A DNA stretch of 64,000 nt, from assembly GCF_014841115.1 (NCBI RefSeq), contig NZ_JACYTP010000004.1:124001-188000 (forward strand), in the 5' to 3' direction. Below are positions 35,572 to 44,065 of the stretch, one piece after another. Position 1 is the first letter of the stretch, and every line of letters starts with the position of its first letter. A program made the translations under genes and the position numbers. The notes beneath the pieces were generated by a model. The model ran no database searches. It saw nothing but the letters and a program-made list of their open reading frames with translations, and was not told the DNA's origin. The DNA comes from Photobacterium arenosum (GTDB taxonomy: Bacteria; Pseudomonadota; Gammaproteobacteria; Enterobacterales; Vibrionaceae).

Positions 35572-37303
35572 GATGGCGCTCCTTACATTGCATCACGATA
35601 GCTAACAGATACCAGGCGGCATGCGGGATCCATTGCTCCCCCCAGCGCCAGTTCTGCAGCATGTCATTCGCCTGGGCCGGTGGCGTAAAGGCAATATCCG
35701 CTTCATTATCAAAACCTGAGGTAATGCCATTGCAGATACCGCCTTTGGCATTGAAAAAACCTAACTCAGGCAGATAAAGCGGATTATTACGGCCGTGTCC
35801 GTCCAGCATACTCATATCAAAGGGGTTGAGGCCCAGCATCCAGTTCAGGAGCTGAGTGCCGTAATCTTTCAGCCTGCGGCTCAGTTCACTGCTGTGCACA
35901 ACCGGGGCGGCCATGAAGGCCATAGCGGCGAGAGAGCCAAGTCTGGCATTTTCTCCCTGCCACCAATATCCGCTTTCATTATTGTGCGGAATAAAGAAAG
36001 CACTGTGCTTGTCGCCATCCACTGCTTTGACATACTGGCGCGGATAGCCAAAAGGATTACTGGCCGATTGCGTGATGTTCAATTCAAATTGCAGTGCATT
36101 GTCCAGTACCTCTTCCATCGCGTTCAGGCGGTGCTGATCCGATTCAATCTGTAAATACTGCAGCAAACTGATGACCGGCAGACCCGCTTCGGCGGCATGA
36201 AAATACGGCCGGCTGCCATCAGCGTTCGCGCTCCAGTAATGTTGCTGCTGGTTATCGGACTGCTGACGTGCAGCCAGTCGATCGGCCCAGTAACGGGCTT
36301 CGCTGAGATAGCGGGTTTGATCCGTCGCTTTACTCAGCTCGACCGCCGCCAGCAGCGCGCAATATTCATCAATGATGTTTTCTTCACCATTATCCAGATA
36401 TTGGCTGTTGTGGGTTTTAAGGTGCCAGTATGCCGTCTGGGCCGATTCCAGATAGGCGTCGGTATGTTTCACCTTGCCCAGATCCAGTTTGCTCACCGCA
36501 GCACTGCGTACCAGCCTGGCCGCTGCGGCCAGGGCGGCAATCGCCATGCCGCCGCCCTGACGAAAAGCGGCCTGATAGCTGTCAGCTTTTATTCCCTCCT
36601 GAGTTGAATAGCTACAAATCTCCCGTTGCCCGGTGGACTTACTCCACTTATCGAACACTGTCATATAAAAATAACCCTGCGGTGCATGCATCCGCAGTAA
36701 AAAATCCGCGCCAAAAAGTGCCTCTTCAATCAGGCGGACGCGGGAAAAATCCGCAAAAGCGGGATCACCCTGCAGCGACTCAAAGGCGGTGAGCATATTC
36801 CACACCACCATAGGCGTCTGCTGCGGATTGAGGTAATTGGCATAGGACAGGTGACTCAGGTATTTACTGACATCGCCCGAGGCGTCGTACCAGCCGCCAT
36901 GGGCGTCGACGACTGTGTCCTGATGGCCAAACAGCGGGACGGCATGATCATGCTGATCGAATTTGCCGCCGCAGCGCTGGGATTTGAAATAGTGCAGTAC
37001 ATCACTGAAAGTGCGCTGCATCAGCAAGCCGTCTGCGATCTCAAAGTCTGAAGACTCAAGATCACCAAAGCGGATCCGGTAGCGTCCTGCTTCCTGCCAG
37101 GCACTGAAATCAATGGGTGTTGCCGTGCCTGTGTGCCATTGATCTGTGCGCTGGCTTTGAGAGAGCGGCAGTTGCATCACAGCTTGTCGGTTGTCACTGC
37201 GGATCAGGGTCGCCTGCGTCAGGGATAAAGGGGCCTGATGCTGAACTATGGCAACCTTATTACCTGTACGTTCATAACCGAGATGGTTGATTAACAACTG
37301 CAT
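35564..37303 (-). CDS. GH9-family glycosidase with CelD-like Ig domain
   Basis: A 579-residue protein without a signal peptide. The N-terminal Ig-like CelD_N domain (about 1-85: MQLLINHLGYERTGNKVAIV) precedes a GH9 alpha/alpha barrel. GGWYDASGDVSKYLSH holds the catalytic base Asp pair, and the general acid lies in the late ITSGFDNEADIAFTPPA segment. In V. cholerae the equivalent gene product is an exo-glucosaminidase-like enzyme rather than a cellulase. The intracellular location and chitin operon support action on imported (deacetylated) oligosaccharides. Confidence 0.88.
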   Translation of the reverse strand: MQLLINHLGYERTGNKVAIVQHQAPLSLTQATLIRSDNRQAVMQLPLSQSQRTDQWHTGTATPIDFSAWQEAGRYRIRFGDLESSDFEIADGLLMQRTFSDVLHYFKSQRCGGKFDQHDHAVPLFGHQDTVVDAHGGWYDASGDVSKYLSHLSYANYLNPQQTPMVVWNMLTAFESLQGDPAFADFSRVRLIEEALFGADFLLRMHAPQGYFYMTVFDKWSKSTGQREICSYSTQEGIKADSYQAAFRQGGGMAIAALAAAARLVRSAAVSKLDLGKVKHTDAYLESAQTAYWHLKTHNSQYLDNGEENIIDEYCALLAAVELSKATDQTRYLSEARYWADRLAARQQSDNQQQHYWSANADGSRPYFHAAEAGLPVISLLQYLQIESDQHRLNAMEEVLDNALQFELNITQSASNPFGYPRQYVKAVDGDKHSAFFIPHNNESGYWWQGENARLGSLAAMAFMAAPVVHSSELSRRLKDYGTQLLNWMLGLNPFDMSMLDGHGRNNPLYLPELGFFNAKGGICNGITSGFDNEADIAFTPPAQANDMLQNWRWGEQWIPHAAWYLLAIVMQCKERHHG

Positions 37304-37377
37304 AGCTTTCCTTTGTTGTTGTGAGTTATTGTCGGTTTTTCAGCGATGTTCGCTGCGATTAGTTACCTGAGCTGCCA

Positions 37378-38373
37378 TCAGCTATTGAACAGATAGCAGC
37401 GGACAAAATGGTTTTCCGCCAGCTGCGTGACTTCCGGCAGGCGTTGACGGCATTGCTCGGTCGCGTGGACACAACGCCCTGCAAACGGACAGCCGACACT
37501 GTCTGGTGTCCACAGCGGAATATCCCCTTTGTTACCGGCTAACGGCTCATGGATCGACTTGCTCGGATCCGGCACGGCAGAGACCAGTAACTGGGTATAA
37601 GGGTGCTGCGGATGATGGATAATCTCTTCGGTATCACCCCATTCCACCATGTGACCGACGTACATTACGGCCAGATCTTCGGCGATATAACGCGCAGTGG
37701 CGATATCGTGAGTGATATAAAGCAGCGCCATCTCGCGCTCAAACTTCATTTCTTCCATCAGGTTAAGGACACCGGCACGAATAGAGACATCCAGCATGGA
37801 GGTCGGTTCATCGGCCAGGACCACTTCGGCACCAACCGCGATATTGCGGGCCAGGTTGACGCGCTGACGCTGCCCGCCGGATAACTGGTGCGGGTACTTT
37901 TCTGCTGTGGCTTTGGGCGGGATCAGGCCGACTTGCTCCAGCAGCTCATAGACTCTCTCTTCCAGCTCTTTTTTATTGCCCCGGCTGACTTTGTTGTGGA
38001 TCAGCAGGGGACGGGCCAGGTGGTGAAAAATAGTATGGGTTGGGTTGAGCGATCCGAACGGATCCTGCCAGACCATCTGTACCCCCTGACGGTACTGCAT
38101 CAGCTCGCTTTTTTTGGTGATGTCCTGAATATCACGACCGAAATATTCGATAGCCCCTGAAGTGGGCTCGTACATTTTGGCGATCATTTTCGCTGTGGTG
38201 GATTTACCGGAACCGGATTCTCCCACCACCGCCAGGCCACGACTTTTGTACATTTTAAACGACACCTGATTCAGTGCCCGCATCTTGGATTTTTTCAGCG
38301 AGTTACTGTTGACCGAAAAGTCTTTGACCAGGTTCTTCCCTTCGATAATGGGTGTTCCGACTGGATTGCTCAT
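37378..38373 (-). CDS. Chitooligosaccharide ABC transporter ATP-binding protein (OppF-type)
   Basis: A 331-residue ATPase of the oligopeptide/dipeptide family. Walker A is VVGESGSGKST, the signature LSGGQRQRVNLARN and Walker B VVLADEPTSMLDVS. The C-terminal oligo-HPY region has CPFAGRCVHATEQC. It pairs with the preceding OppD-type ATPase (20-base gap) to power the uptake of chitin oligosaccharides across the inner membrane. Confidence 0.93.
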   Translation of the reverse strand: MSNPVGTPIIEGKNLVKDFSVNSNSLKKSKMRALNQVSFKMYKSRGLAVVGESGSGKSTTAKMIAKMYEPTSGAIEYFGRDIQDITKKSELMQYRQGVQMVWQDPFGSLNPTHTIFHHLARPLLIHNKVSRGNKKELEERVYELLEQVGLIPPKATAEKYPHQLSGGQRQRVNLARNIAVGAEVVLADEPTSMLDVSIRAGVLNLMEEMKFEREMALLYITHDIATARYIAEDLAVMYVGHMVEWGDTEEIIHHPQHPYTQLLVSAVPDPSKSIHEPLAGNKGDIPLWTPDSVGCPFAGRCVHATEQCRQRLPEVTQLAENHFVRCYLFNS

Positions 38374-38393
38374 TTTGCCTCCGATCCTTCTTG

Positions 38394-39362
38394 TTATAAC
38401 TTGTTGTACAGGTGGCAGTTGCTAAAACGGCCGGGTTCCAGTTGGCGAAGCTGTGTGCTTTGCGAGAAGCAGGCGTCGTGCGCTTGGCTACAGCGCGCCT
38501 GGAAACGGCAGCCCTGAGGCACTTCCAGCAGGTTGAGCGGATTGCCCGGAATGCCGGTCAGACGGGTTTTTGGCCCGGTCAGTGGCGGAAACGAGCTGCC
38601 CAAACCCTGGGTGTAAGGGTGGAACGGGGATTCCAGAATCTGCTTTGACGGCGCGACTTCGACCAGCTCACCGGAATACATGATGCCGATACGATCGGAG
38701 AACTCGACCATCAGAGACAGATCATGGGTGATGAACAAAATCGCGAAACCGAATTCTTCTTTCAGGGCATAGATCTTTTGCAGGATCTCGCGCTGTACCA
38801 CCACATCCAACGCTGTTGTCGGTTCGTCCATGATGATCAGTTTGGGGTTCAGAGCCAGGGCAATGGCGATCACCAGGCGCTGGCGCATACCGCCGGAAAA
38901 CTGGTGCGGGTAATCGCTCAGTCGGTTCGGGTGAATATCAACGATCTCCAGCAATCCCTGAGCGCGGTGCACGGCCTGCTCTCGGGTCATGTTGGTGTGA
39001 CGCATGATCACATCACAGAACTGCTCTTCCATGGTCAGTACCGGGTTGAGGGCGTTCATCGCACTCTGGAAGACCATGGAAATCTCACTCCAGCGAAAGC
39101 TGTTCAGTTTCTGGTCGCTGAAAGTCAGTATGTCGCCGTGACCGTCGAACAGCACTTCACCGGCAGTAATAAACGCAGGCGGCTTGTGCAGACGCATCAG
39201 GGAAAAGGCAACGGTGGATTTACCACAGCCAGACTCACCAGCCAGCCCGAAGACTTCACCTTTACCAATGTCAAAGCTGACATCGTTGACGGCGCGGACA
39301 TCACCGGCGTCGGTAATATAGTCGACGCACAGGTTGCGAATGGAAATTTGTGGAGTCGTCAT
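38394..39362 (-). CDS. Chitooligosaccharide ABC transporter ATP-binding protein (OppD-type)
   Basis: A 322-residue ATPase. Walker A is GLAGESGCGKST, signature FSGGMRQRL and Walker B LIIMDEPTTALDV. The C-terminus has the RFQARCSQAHDAC cysteine pattern of OppD/DppD, which often holds an Fe-S site. Its ATG overlaps the upstream permease stop by one base (TAATG). It belongs to the operon that starts with the periplasmic chitin oligosaccharide-binding protein. Confidence 0.93.
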   Translation of the reverse strand: MTTPQISIRNLCVDYITDAGDVRAVNDVSFDIGKGEVFGLAGESGCGKSTVAFSLMRLHKPPAFITAGEVLFDGHGDILTFSDQKLNSFRWSEISMVFQSAMNALNPVLTMEEQFCDVIMRHTNMTREQAVHRAQGLLEIVDIHPNRLSDYPHQFSGGMRQRLVIAIALALNPKLIIMDEPTTALDVVVQREILQKIYALKEEFGFAILFITHDLSLMVEFSDRIGIMYSGELVEVAPSKQILESPFHPYTQGLGSSFPPLTGPKTRLTGIPGNPLNLLEVPQGCRFQARCSQAHDACFSQSTQLRQLEPGRFSNCHLYNKL

Positions 39363-40390
39363 TACTTCTCTCCTCCTTGCAGTGCAGGCTTAACGGTCGT
39401 CGCGGTGGCACGCTGTGCCTGTTGGTTTTTCTTTGCCATGTTCTGCCAGCGGCGCAAGCCTTTGTGCGAACGCAACTGCGGGTTGGCAATCTCATCCACG
39501 GCGAAGTTCAGCATCGCCAGTCCGATCGCAATCAGTGTCAGGGCCATGCAGGGTGCCAGCAGCTCCCACCAGGCGCCAACCAGCATGGAAGAAGAGGTCT
39601 GTACGTTGTACAGCATTACGCCCCAGCTGATAGAGTTCGGATCGCCCAGGCCGAGGAATGACAGGGTGGCTTCTGTCATGATGGCGAGCATTACTGAGCC
39701 GATGAAGCTGGCGCCGATAATCGAAATCAGGTTAGGCAGAATTTCGACAAAGATGATGCGCCAGGAAGATTCGCCCAGGACTTCAGCCGCTTTGACGAAC
39801 TCTTTTTCGCGCAGCGACAGGGTTTGCGCCCGGACCACACGTGCGCCCCATGCCCAGGAGGTCAGGGCGATAACCACGGCAATCGTCAGCGGTCCGGCCT
39901 GGCCGATAAAGGCAGCGATGACGAACAGAATGGGGAGCTGAGGCATCACCAGCATGATATTCATCGCAGCAGTCAGGGTGTCGTCGATCCGTCCGCCAAA
40001 GTAACCGGCAGACACACCGATCACCGTTGCCAGGAAACAGACCATCAGACCGGCACCGAAACCGACCGCCAGAGACGTACGGGCGCCGTAAACCAGCTGT
40101 GACCAGATATCACGGCCCATACGAGAGGTGCCCAGTACATGGTCTGCTTTTTTTGATAACCGCAGGGTCCGGTTGTTATCAGCCAGATTCTGTGCCACCC
40201 AGCTGTCCGGGTTGCTCTGTGCCGCCTTGACGATAAAGGCCGGATACTCGTGCGGATTGCCGGTGCGGCGGTCAGGTTCATGCTTGGTGATCAAAGGTGC
40301 GAACACAGCGGCCAGAATAAATAAGCTGATAATGATTAAGCCAGCCAGTGCTTTATTGTTGTTGGACAATAGTTTGATTAAAGCTTTCAT
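39362..40390 (-). CDS. Chitooligosaccharide ABC transporter permease (DppC-type)
   Basis: A 342-residue inner-membrane permease. TM1 is at about 16-35. A long periplasmic loop (VLGTSRMGRDIWSQLVYGARTSL opens the permease domain) is followed by five more helices. The EAA loop region is KAAEVLGESSWRIIFVEILPNL. It pairs with the DppB-type permease encoded 2 bases upstream. Confidence 0.93.
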   Translation of the reverse strand: MKALIKLLSNNNKALAGLIIISLFILAAVFAPLITKHEPDRRTGNPHEYPAFIVKAAQSNPDSWVAQNLADNNRTLRLSKKADHVLGTSRMGRDIWSQLVYGARTSLAVGFGAGLMVCFLATVIGVSAGYFGGRIDDTLTAAMNIMLVMPQLPILFVIAAFIGQAGPLTIAVVIALTSWAWGARVVRAQTLSLREKEFVKAAEVLGESSWRIIFVEILPNLISIIGASFIGSVMLAIMTEATLSFLGLGDPNSISWGVMLYNVQTSSSMLVGAWWELLAPCMALTLIAIGLAMLNFAVDEIANPQLRSHKGLRRWQNMAKKNQQAQRATATTVKPALQGGEK

Positions 40391-40392
40391 GA

Positions 40393-41382
40393 TTATTTGC
40401 CTCCCTTACGCAGGCGAGGATCCAGTGCCACAATCAGCAGATCGGCCAGGAAGTTAAAGAACAGCATAAACAGCGTCATGATCAGCAGCTGGCCTTGCAG
40501 AACCTGATAGTCACGGGCGTGAATGGCATTGAGCATCACTGTGCCCAGGCCCGGATAGTTAAAGATGATTTCGACAATCAGCTGTCCGCCAATCGCCATC
40601 CCCAGCGCCATAGACAGTGCCGTTACGCTCGGCAGCATGGCATTACGGGCGGCATAGTTGAAAACCACGCGGTTTTCATTCAGCCCTTTGCCTTTGGCCA
40701 TGGTGATATAGTCTTCGTTGAGCAGGTTGATCATGTTATTACGCATGCTGATCAAAAAGCCGCCGATTTGAATAGCTGTGGCACACAGCAGCGGCAGTAC
40801 CGCGTGGTACAGGACGTCTTTATAGAAAGCCAGGCTGGTCCAGTCTGGCAAAGTGCCCGGTGTATAGGCATAGCTGGTCGGGAACCATTTCAGGCCCATG
40901 CCGAAAGTAAAGAGCACCAGCATGGCGATAACCACAGGCGGCACGGCCTGGATCACCAGCATACCGGGAGACACAAAGGCGTCATATTTACTGCCGCGTT
41001 TCCAGGCGGCGAAAATCCCCAGCACAGAGCCGATGCAGAAGGCCATGATGACAGCAGAACCGGCCAGGAACATTGACCAGCCGACCGCCCCGCCCAATAT
41101 TTCGGTCACGGTTTGCGGATAAAATTTGATTGAAATACCCAGATCCCAGTTGAGGATACTTTTGATATAGGTGAAATATTGTTGGTACCAGACCTGGGCT
41201 TCATCAAAGCCAAGCAGTTTTTTCATCGCTTCGATACGTTCGGCAGTCACCTGAACGGAAGCATTGGCAAACATCATTGTCACCGGATCGCCGGGCATCG
41301 CCCGGGGAATTGCGAAGTTCAACGTGGCTGCAAACAGCAAGGCAACCAGGTAGAACGATAAACGACGTAGAAAAAATCCCAT
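40393..41382 (-). CDS. Chitooligosaccharide ABC transporter permease (DppB-type)
   Basis: A 329-residue, six-helix permease. MGFFLRRLSFYLVALLFAATLNFAIPRAMPGDP is the DppB/OppB N-terminus (residues 1-33), and the EAA loop has YITMAKGKGLNENRVVFNYAARNA. It is separated from the binding-protein gene by 140 bases holding an intercistronic hairpin. Confidence 0.93.
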   Translation of the reverse strand: MGFFLRRLSFYLVALLFAATLNFAIPRAMPGDPVTMMFANASVQVTAERIEAMKKLLGFDEAQVWYQQYFTYIKSILNWDLGISIKFYPQTVTEILGGAVGWSMFLAGSAVIMAFCIGSVLGIFAAWKRGSKYDAFVSPGMLVIQAVPPVVIAMLVLFTFGMGLKWFPTSYAYTPGTLPDWTSLAFYKDVLYHAVLPLLCATAIQIGGFLISMRNNMINLLNEDYITMAKGKGLNENRVVFNYAARNAMLPSVTALSMALGMAIGGQLIVEIIFNYPGLGTVMLNAIHARDYQVLQGQLLIMTLFMLFFNFLADLLIVALDPRLRKGGK

Positions 41383-41485
41383 AACTCACACCTTTCCCAA
41401 CCAGTGACTTACGACTCTGGGCTGAACTCTGGACGAAAAACCCCCTGACGCCAGGCGCCATACTTTACACAGTGTGGGGGAAGAG

Positions 41486-41508
41486 GCGGTGCGCAGAACA
41501 CGCACCGC
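41486..41508 (-). other. Intercistronic hairpin after the binding-protein gene
   Basis: GCGGTGCG and CGCACCGC pair around a 7-base loop, 15 bases past the binding-protein stop, without a T-run. It fits an mRNA stabiliser that favours high binding-protein yield. Confidence 0.6.
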
Positions 41509-41522
41509 AAATTAAACAATAA

Positions 41523-43196
41523 TTATGATTTTGGTTTCAGGTCAATGACTTGAAGTAAGCGCTCTGGAACGCCAGCCCAAACCATTGGACGACCGTTCGG
41601 GTGTTTCTCATTCCACCAGCCCGTGAAGCGGCTTGTGTTGTACTGGAACATATCAGCACTGGACATCACAGGAATGGTGATCTGATTTTCAGCAATGATT
41701 GCCTGAATCTGATAGGCCATTTTCTTCTGCTCGTCTTTGCTTGCTGTTTTGTAGAAACCATCCAGCAATTTGTCTAGCTCGGCATTCTTGAAGAAGTGCA
41801 TGGCAAAACGTGGGTTTCCTTCGCCCTGCAGGCGGGAGTTGTAACCACTGTTCCAGTACAGATGCGGATCCGCACCGTGGAAGTAGTTGGTGTACGCCAC
41901 GTCATACGTCCCTTTGATCATGCCTTCGTTATACACAGCGAAGTCAGGGGTGCGTGCGTTGGCCTTGATACCGGCTTCCTGCAGTTGCTCAACGGCCAGC
42001 TGTACTGTGTTGTTGAAGTCGGTCCAACCGTTCGGAGACTGAACGTCCAGCTCAATCTTTTTACCGCTTGGCGTTTCAACGAAACCGTCACCGTCGATGT
42101 CTTTAAAGCCGGCTTTTTTCAGCAGGGCTTTTGAGTTCTCAAGGTTGTAGGTGTTGAAATCTTTGTACTTGTTGTAAACCGCATTGTCAGACCAGGCTTT
42201 GAAACCCTCACCCAGACCAGACGCATAGTGGTTTGGTGTACCGCTGCCATAGAAGGCAATGTCGATAATGGTCTGACGGTCAATCGCCATAGAGAAAGCA
42301 CGACGGAAGTCTACATTGTTGATAGCTTCGTTGTTACCTTCTTTTGGCGACTTGAAGTTCAGCATGAAGGCTTGGGTGCCAGACGCCGGATACCAGTATT
42401 TGTGGTTCGGGTTAGAGGCCGCGTACGTGCTGTCGATGTCCGGGATGAACGACGATGTCCAGTCCAGCTCAGAAGCAATAACTTTGCTCAGCAACTGGTC
42501 ATTGTTGGCAATCTGAGGCATACGAAGACAGTCAACATCCAGATTATCATTATCCCAGTAGTGCGGGTTACGGCACTGAATGTACAACTGAGGTGTGAAA
42601 GTGTCGATTTCAGTAAACGGACCTGTACCAACCGGATTTTCGTTGGCAAAGGTTTCAGGCTCTTTCACTTTGCTCCAGATGTGCTCAGGTACGATAGAAA
42701 CGAAAGACATTTCATAAGGTACGTTGGAGTTGGCTTCAGTCAGACCGAAAGTGATCTTATTGCCGTCAACTTTGACATCTTTCACCCACTTGATGATACC
42801 GCGCTGGTCAAGTGCAGGATGATTTTTCAGCAGCTCATAGGTGAAGGCCACGTCTTTGGCTGTGAAGGGTTTACCGTCTGACCACTGAACGCCGTCACGA
42901 ATCACAAAAGTGACTTGCAGCAGGTCGTCAGACATATAGAAATCTTTCGCCAGACGCATGACAGGCTCGTTACCGTGCATCTGGTTGAAAATGACCAGTT
43001 GCTCATAAACGAAGTCTGTGGTGGTACGCAGGTTGGTTTGCAAATATGGGTTGAAGTTACGTACCAGAGTCGGATAAAAATCGGGCACTATGGTCAGCTC
43101 ACTGCGTTCAGCACTCATCGCAGGAGAAGTCATGGCAGCGGCAGCCGCGGCCAGGATGGCAAGTGTTACCTTTGTTTTCTTTATGTTGGCAAGCAT
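41523..43196 (-). CDS. Periplasmic chitin oligosaccharide-binding protein (CBP)
   Basis: A 557-residue SBP_bac_5-family protein. The signal peptide ends near residue 28 (AAAAAMTSPAMS-A). The mature part starts ERSELTIVPDFYPTLVRNFNPYLQTN. VTFVIRDGVQWSDGKPFTAKDVAFTYELL is the family core. In vibrios the unliganded protein also holds the sensor ChiS inactive, linking uptake to signalling; that function is known from V. cholerae and inferred here from the adjacent chiS and operon order. It is the first gene of the operon, with a long leader upstream. Confidence 0.93.
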   Translation of the reverse strand: MLANIKKTKVTLAILAAAAAAMTSPAMSAERSELTIVPDFYPTLVRNFNPYLQTNLRTTTDFVYEQLVIFNQMHGNEPVMRLAKDFYMSDDLLQVTFVIRDGVQWSDGKPFTAKDVAFTYELLKNHPALDQRGIIKWVKDVKVDGNKITFGLTEANSNVPYEMSFVSIVPEHIWSKVKEPETFANENPVGTGPFTEIDTFTPQLYIQCRNPHYWDNDNLDVDCLRMPQIANNDQLLSKVIASELDWTSSFIPDIDSTYAASNPNHKYWYPASGTQAFMLNFKSPKEGNNEAINNVDFRRAFSMAIDRQTIIDIAFYGSGTPNHYASGLGEGFKAWSDNAVYNKYKDFNTYNLENSKALLKKAGFKDIDGDGFVETPSGKKIELDVQSPNGWTDFNNTVQLAVEQLQEAGIKANARTPDFAVYNEGMIKGTYDVAYTNYFHGADPHLYWNSGYNSRLQGEGNPRFAMHFFKNAELDKLLDGFYKTASKDEQKKMAYQIQAIIAENQITIPVMSSADMFQYNTSRFTGWWNEKHPNGRPMVWAGVPERLLQVIDLKPKS

Positions 43197-43244
43197 AGCT
43201 GTTCCTTACTCTTTGCTTTGTAGGGTTTACATTTCACTTAGGTT

Positions 43245-43264
43245 CCCCTCCATCTATGGTGGGG
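43245..43264 (-). promoter_or_regulatory. Leader hairpin upstream of the chitin-binding protein gene
   Basis: On the minus strand CCCC-A-CCAT-AG-ATGG-A-GGGG folds into an 8-pair hairpin, 49 bases before the start codon. It may influence translation or stability of the operon mRNA. Confidence 0.5.
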
Positions 43265-43384
43265 CTGGTAATCCACTCTGGACCGGTTGAGTAAAGCGAC
43301 CTGGTTCAGATGGCCTGTGGACACTCAGTGCCCTAAGGAAACGACTTCGGGCGGGAATCGTCAATTGCATTGCACGTTAAAAAC

Positions 43385-43414
43385 GTCAAAAACATTAAGC
43401 TTGCTGTCAAAAAC
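43385..43414 (-). promoter_or_regulatory. Direct repeats two helical turns apart upstream of chb operon
   Basis: The 9-mer GTTTTTGAC (minus strand) occurs at 43414-43406 and 43393-43385, exactly 21 bases apart, with a related GTTTTTAAC directly after it. Same-face spacing fits binding by a dimeric activator, ChiS being the obvious candidate. Confidence 0.5.
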
Positions 43415-43615
43415 GTAAAAATCGCCCGCTATTCTACGGGAAAATGCCAGCCATTCTAGCCTTAGAACGAATTGATAACTATCCGCATGTTGGTGCTTAC
43501 TATCTAAATATTTCATTATTATTAATGATTTAGTTTTTATTTTAACAATGAGGATTACAGGCTTTGAACGTAAAAGCGCTTATTTTCAAACGGAAAATTT
43601 TTGTAAAGATTTTGT

Positions 43616-43631
43616 TGTGATTGGCGTCTCA
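43616..43631 (-). promoter_or_regulatory. CRP-like site in the chiS-chb gap
   Basis: TGTGA-TTGGCG-TCTCA matches the CRP core at 9 of 10 positions. It lies 420 bases before the binding-protein start. CRP control of the chitin operon is known in V. cholerae; the distance here would need a long leader. The remaining DNA from 43432 to 43735 is AT-rich with no gene that I can identify. Confidence 0.45.
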
Positions 43632-43791
43632 TATCATGAAATTTATCATTAGCTGCCCCTGGTTTGCTGTGGTTGAGGCGATTTTTTCATCACTACCTGG
43701 TGGCAGTTTGTACTTTATGTTGAGTGAAAACTAAGCTTATTTTTCGTCACGTGAATTTACTGACGGGCGATTTAGAGGCGAGGACTGTAGC

Positions 43792-43947
43792 ATGAGCCGC
43801 GACCTGAAAAACGCACAGGATGCGCGCGTGGCTGAACGGCTGATGGCGGATGGGAGGCTGATGGCACGCGGGGAACTGATGGCGGATGAGAGACTGATGA
43901 CGTGGCGTACGGAGGGCGACGGAATTGCTGTCCGGGCCGCAGAGTGA
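43792..43947 (+). CDS. Possible small protein with internal repeat (51 aa)
   Basis: A 51-codon frame opens with ATG 43792, 7 bases after AGGA (GCGAGGA), a good ribosome site. The middle is a near-repeat, RLMADGRLMA then ELMADERLM, encoded by two imperfect DNA repeats of about 36 bases (43847-43917). The product would be charged and helical. It sits in the gap between chiS and the chitin operon, opposite in strand to both. I do not recognise a family. V. cholerae also has an annotated small gene at this place (VC0621), but similarity cannot be judged here. Confidence 0.45.
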   Translation: MSRDLKNAQDARVAERLMADGRLMARGELMADERLMTWRTEGDGIAVRAAE

Positions 43948-44065
43948 CACAAACCAGTCTCTAATCAAATAGGGTTATTTAAGGCCATAGATGGCTGTCA
44001 TTCATCCAGCAGCGGCGATCTTACACGGGGGAGCTGCCCTATTGTCCGGGATGAAACGGCTGAAT

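Noticed and set aside
38724-39941. 405-codon plus-strand frame across the OppD/DppC genes
   Set aside because: It runs antisense to two clear transporter genes and shows no domain; long antisense frames are expected from their codon bias.
42228-42881. 217-codon plus-strand frame inside the chitin-binding protein gene
   Set aside because: Antisense shadow of a well-supported gene.
43737-43968. Minus-strand frames of 71 and 73 codons with Ser-Ala-Ile repeats opposite the small ORF
   Set aside because: Both reflect the same DNA repeat read backwards; neither has a ribosome site as good as the plus-strand frame.
43250-43993. CCATCTATGG at 43250 and its complement CCATAGATGG at 43984 as paired sites
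   Set aside because: A 10-base match over 700 bases in a palindrome-prone sequence may be chance; only the first lies in a larger hairpin.
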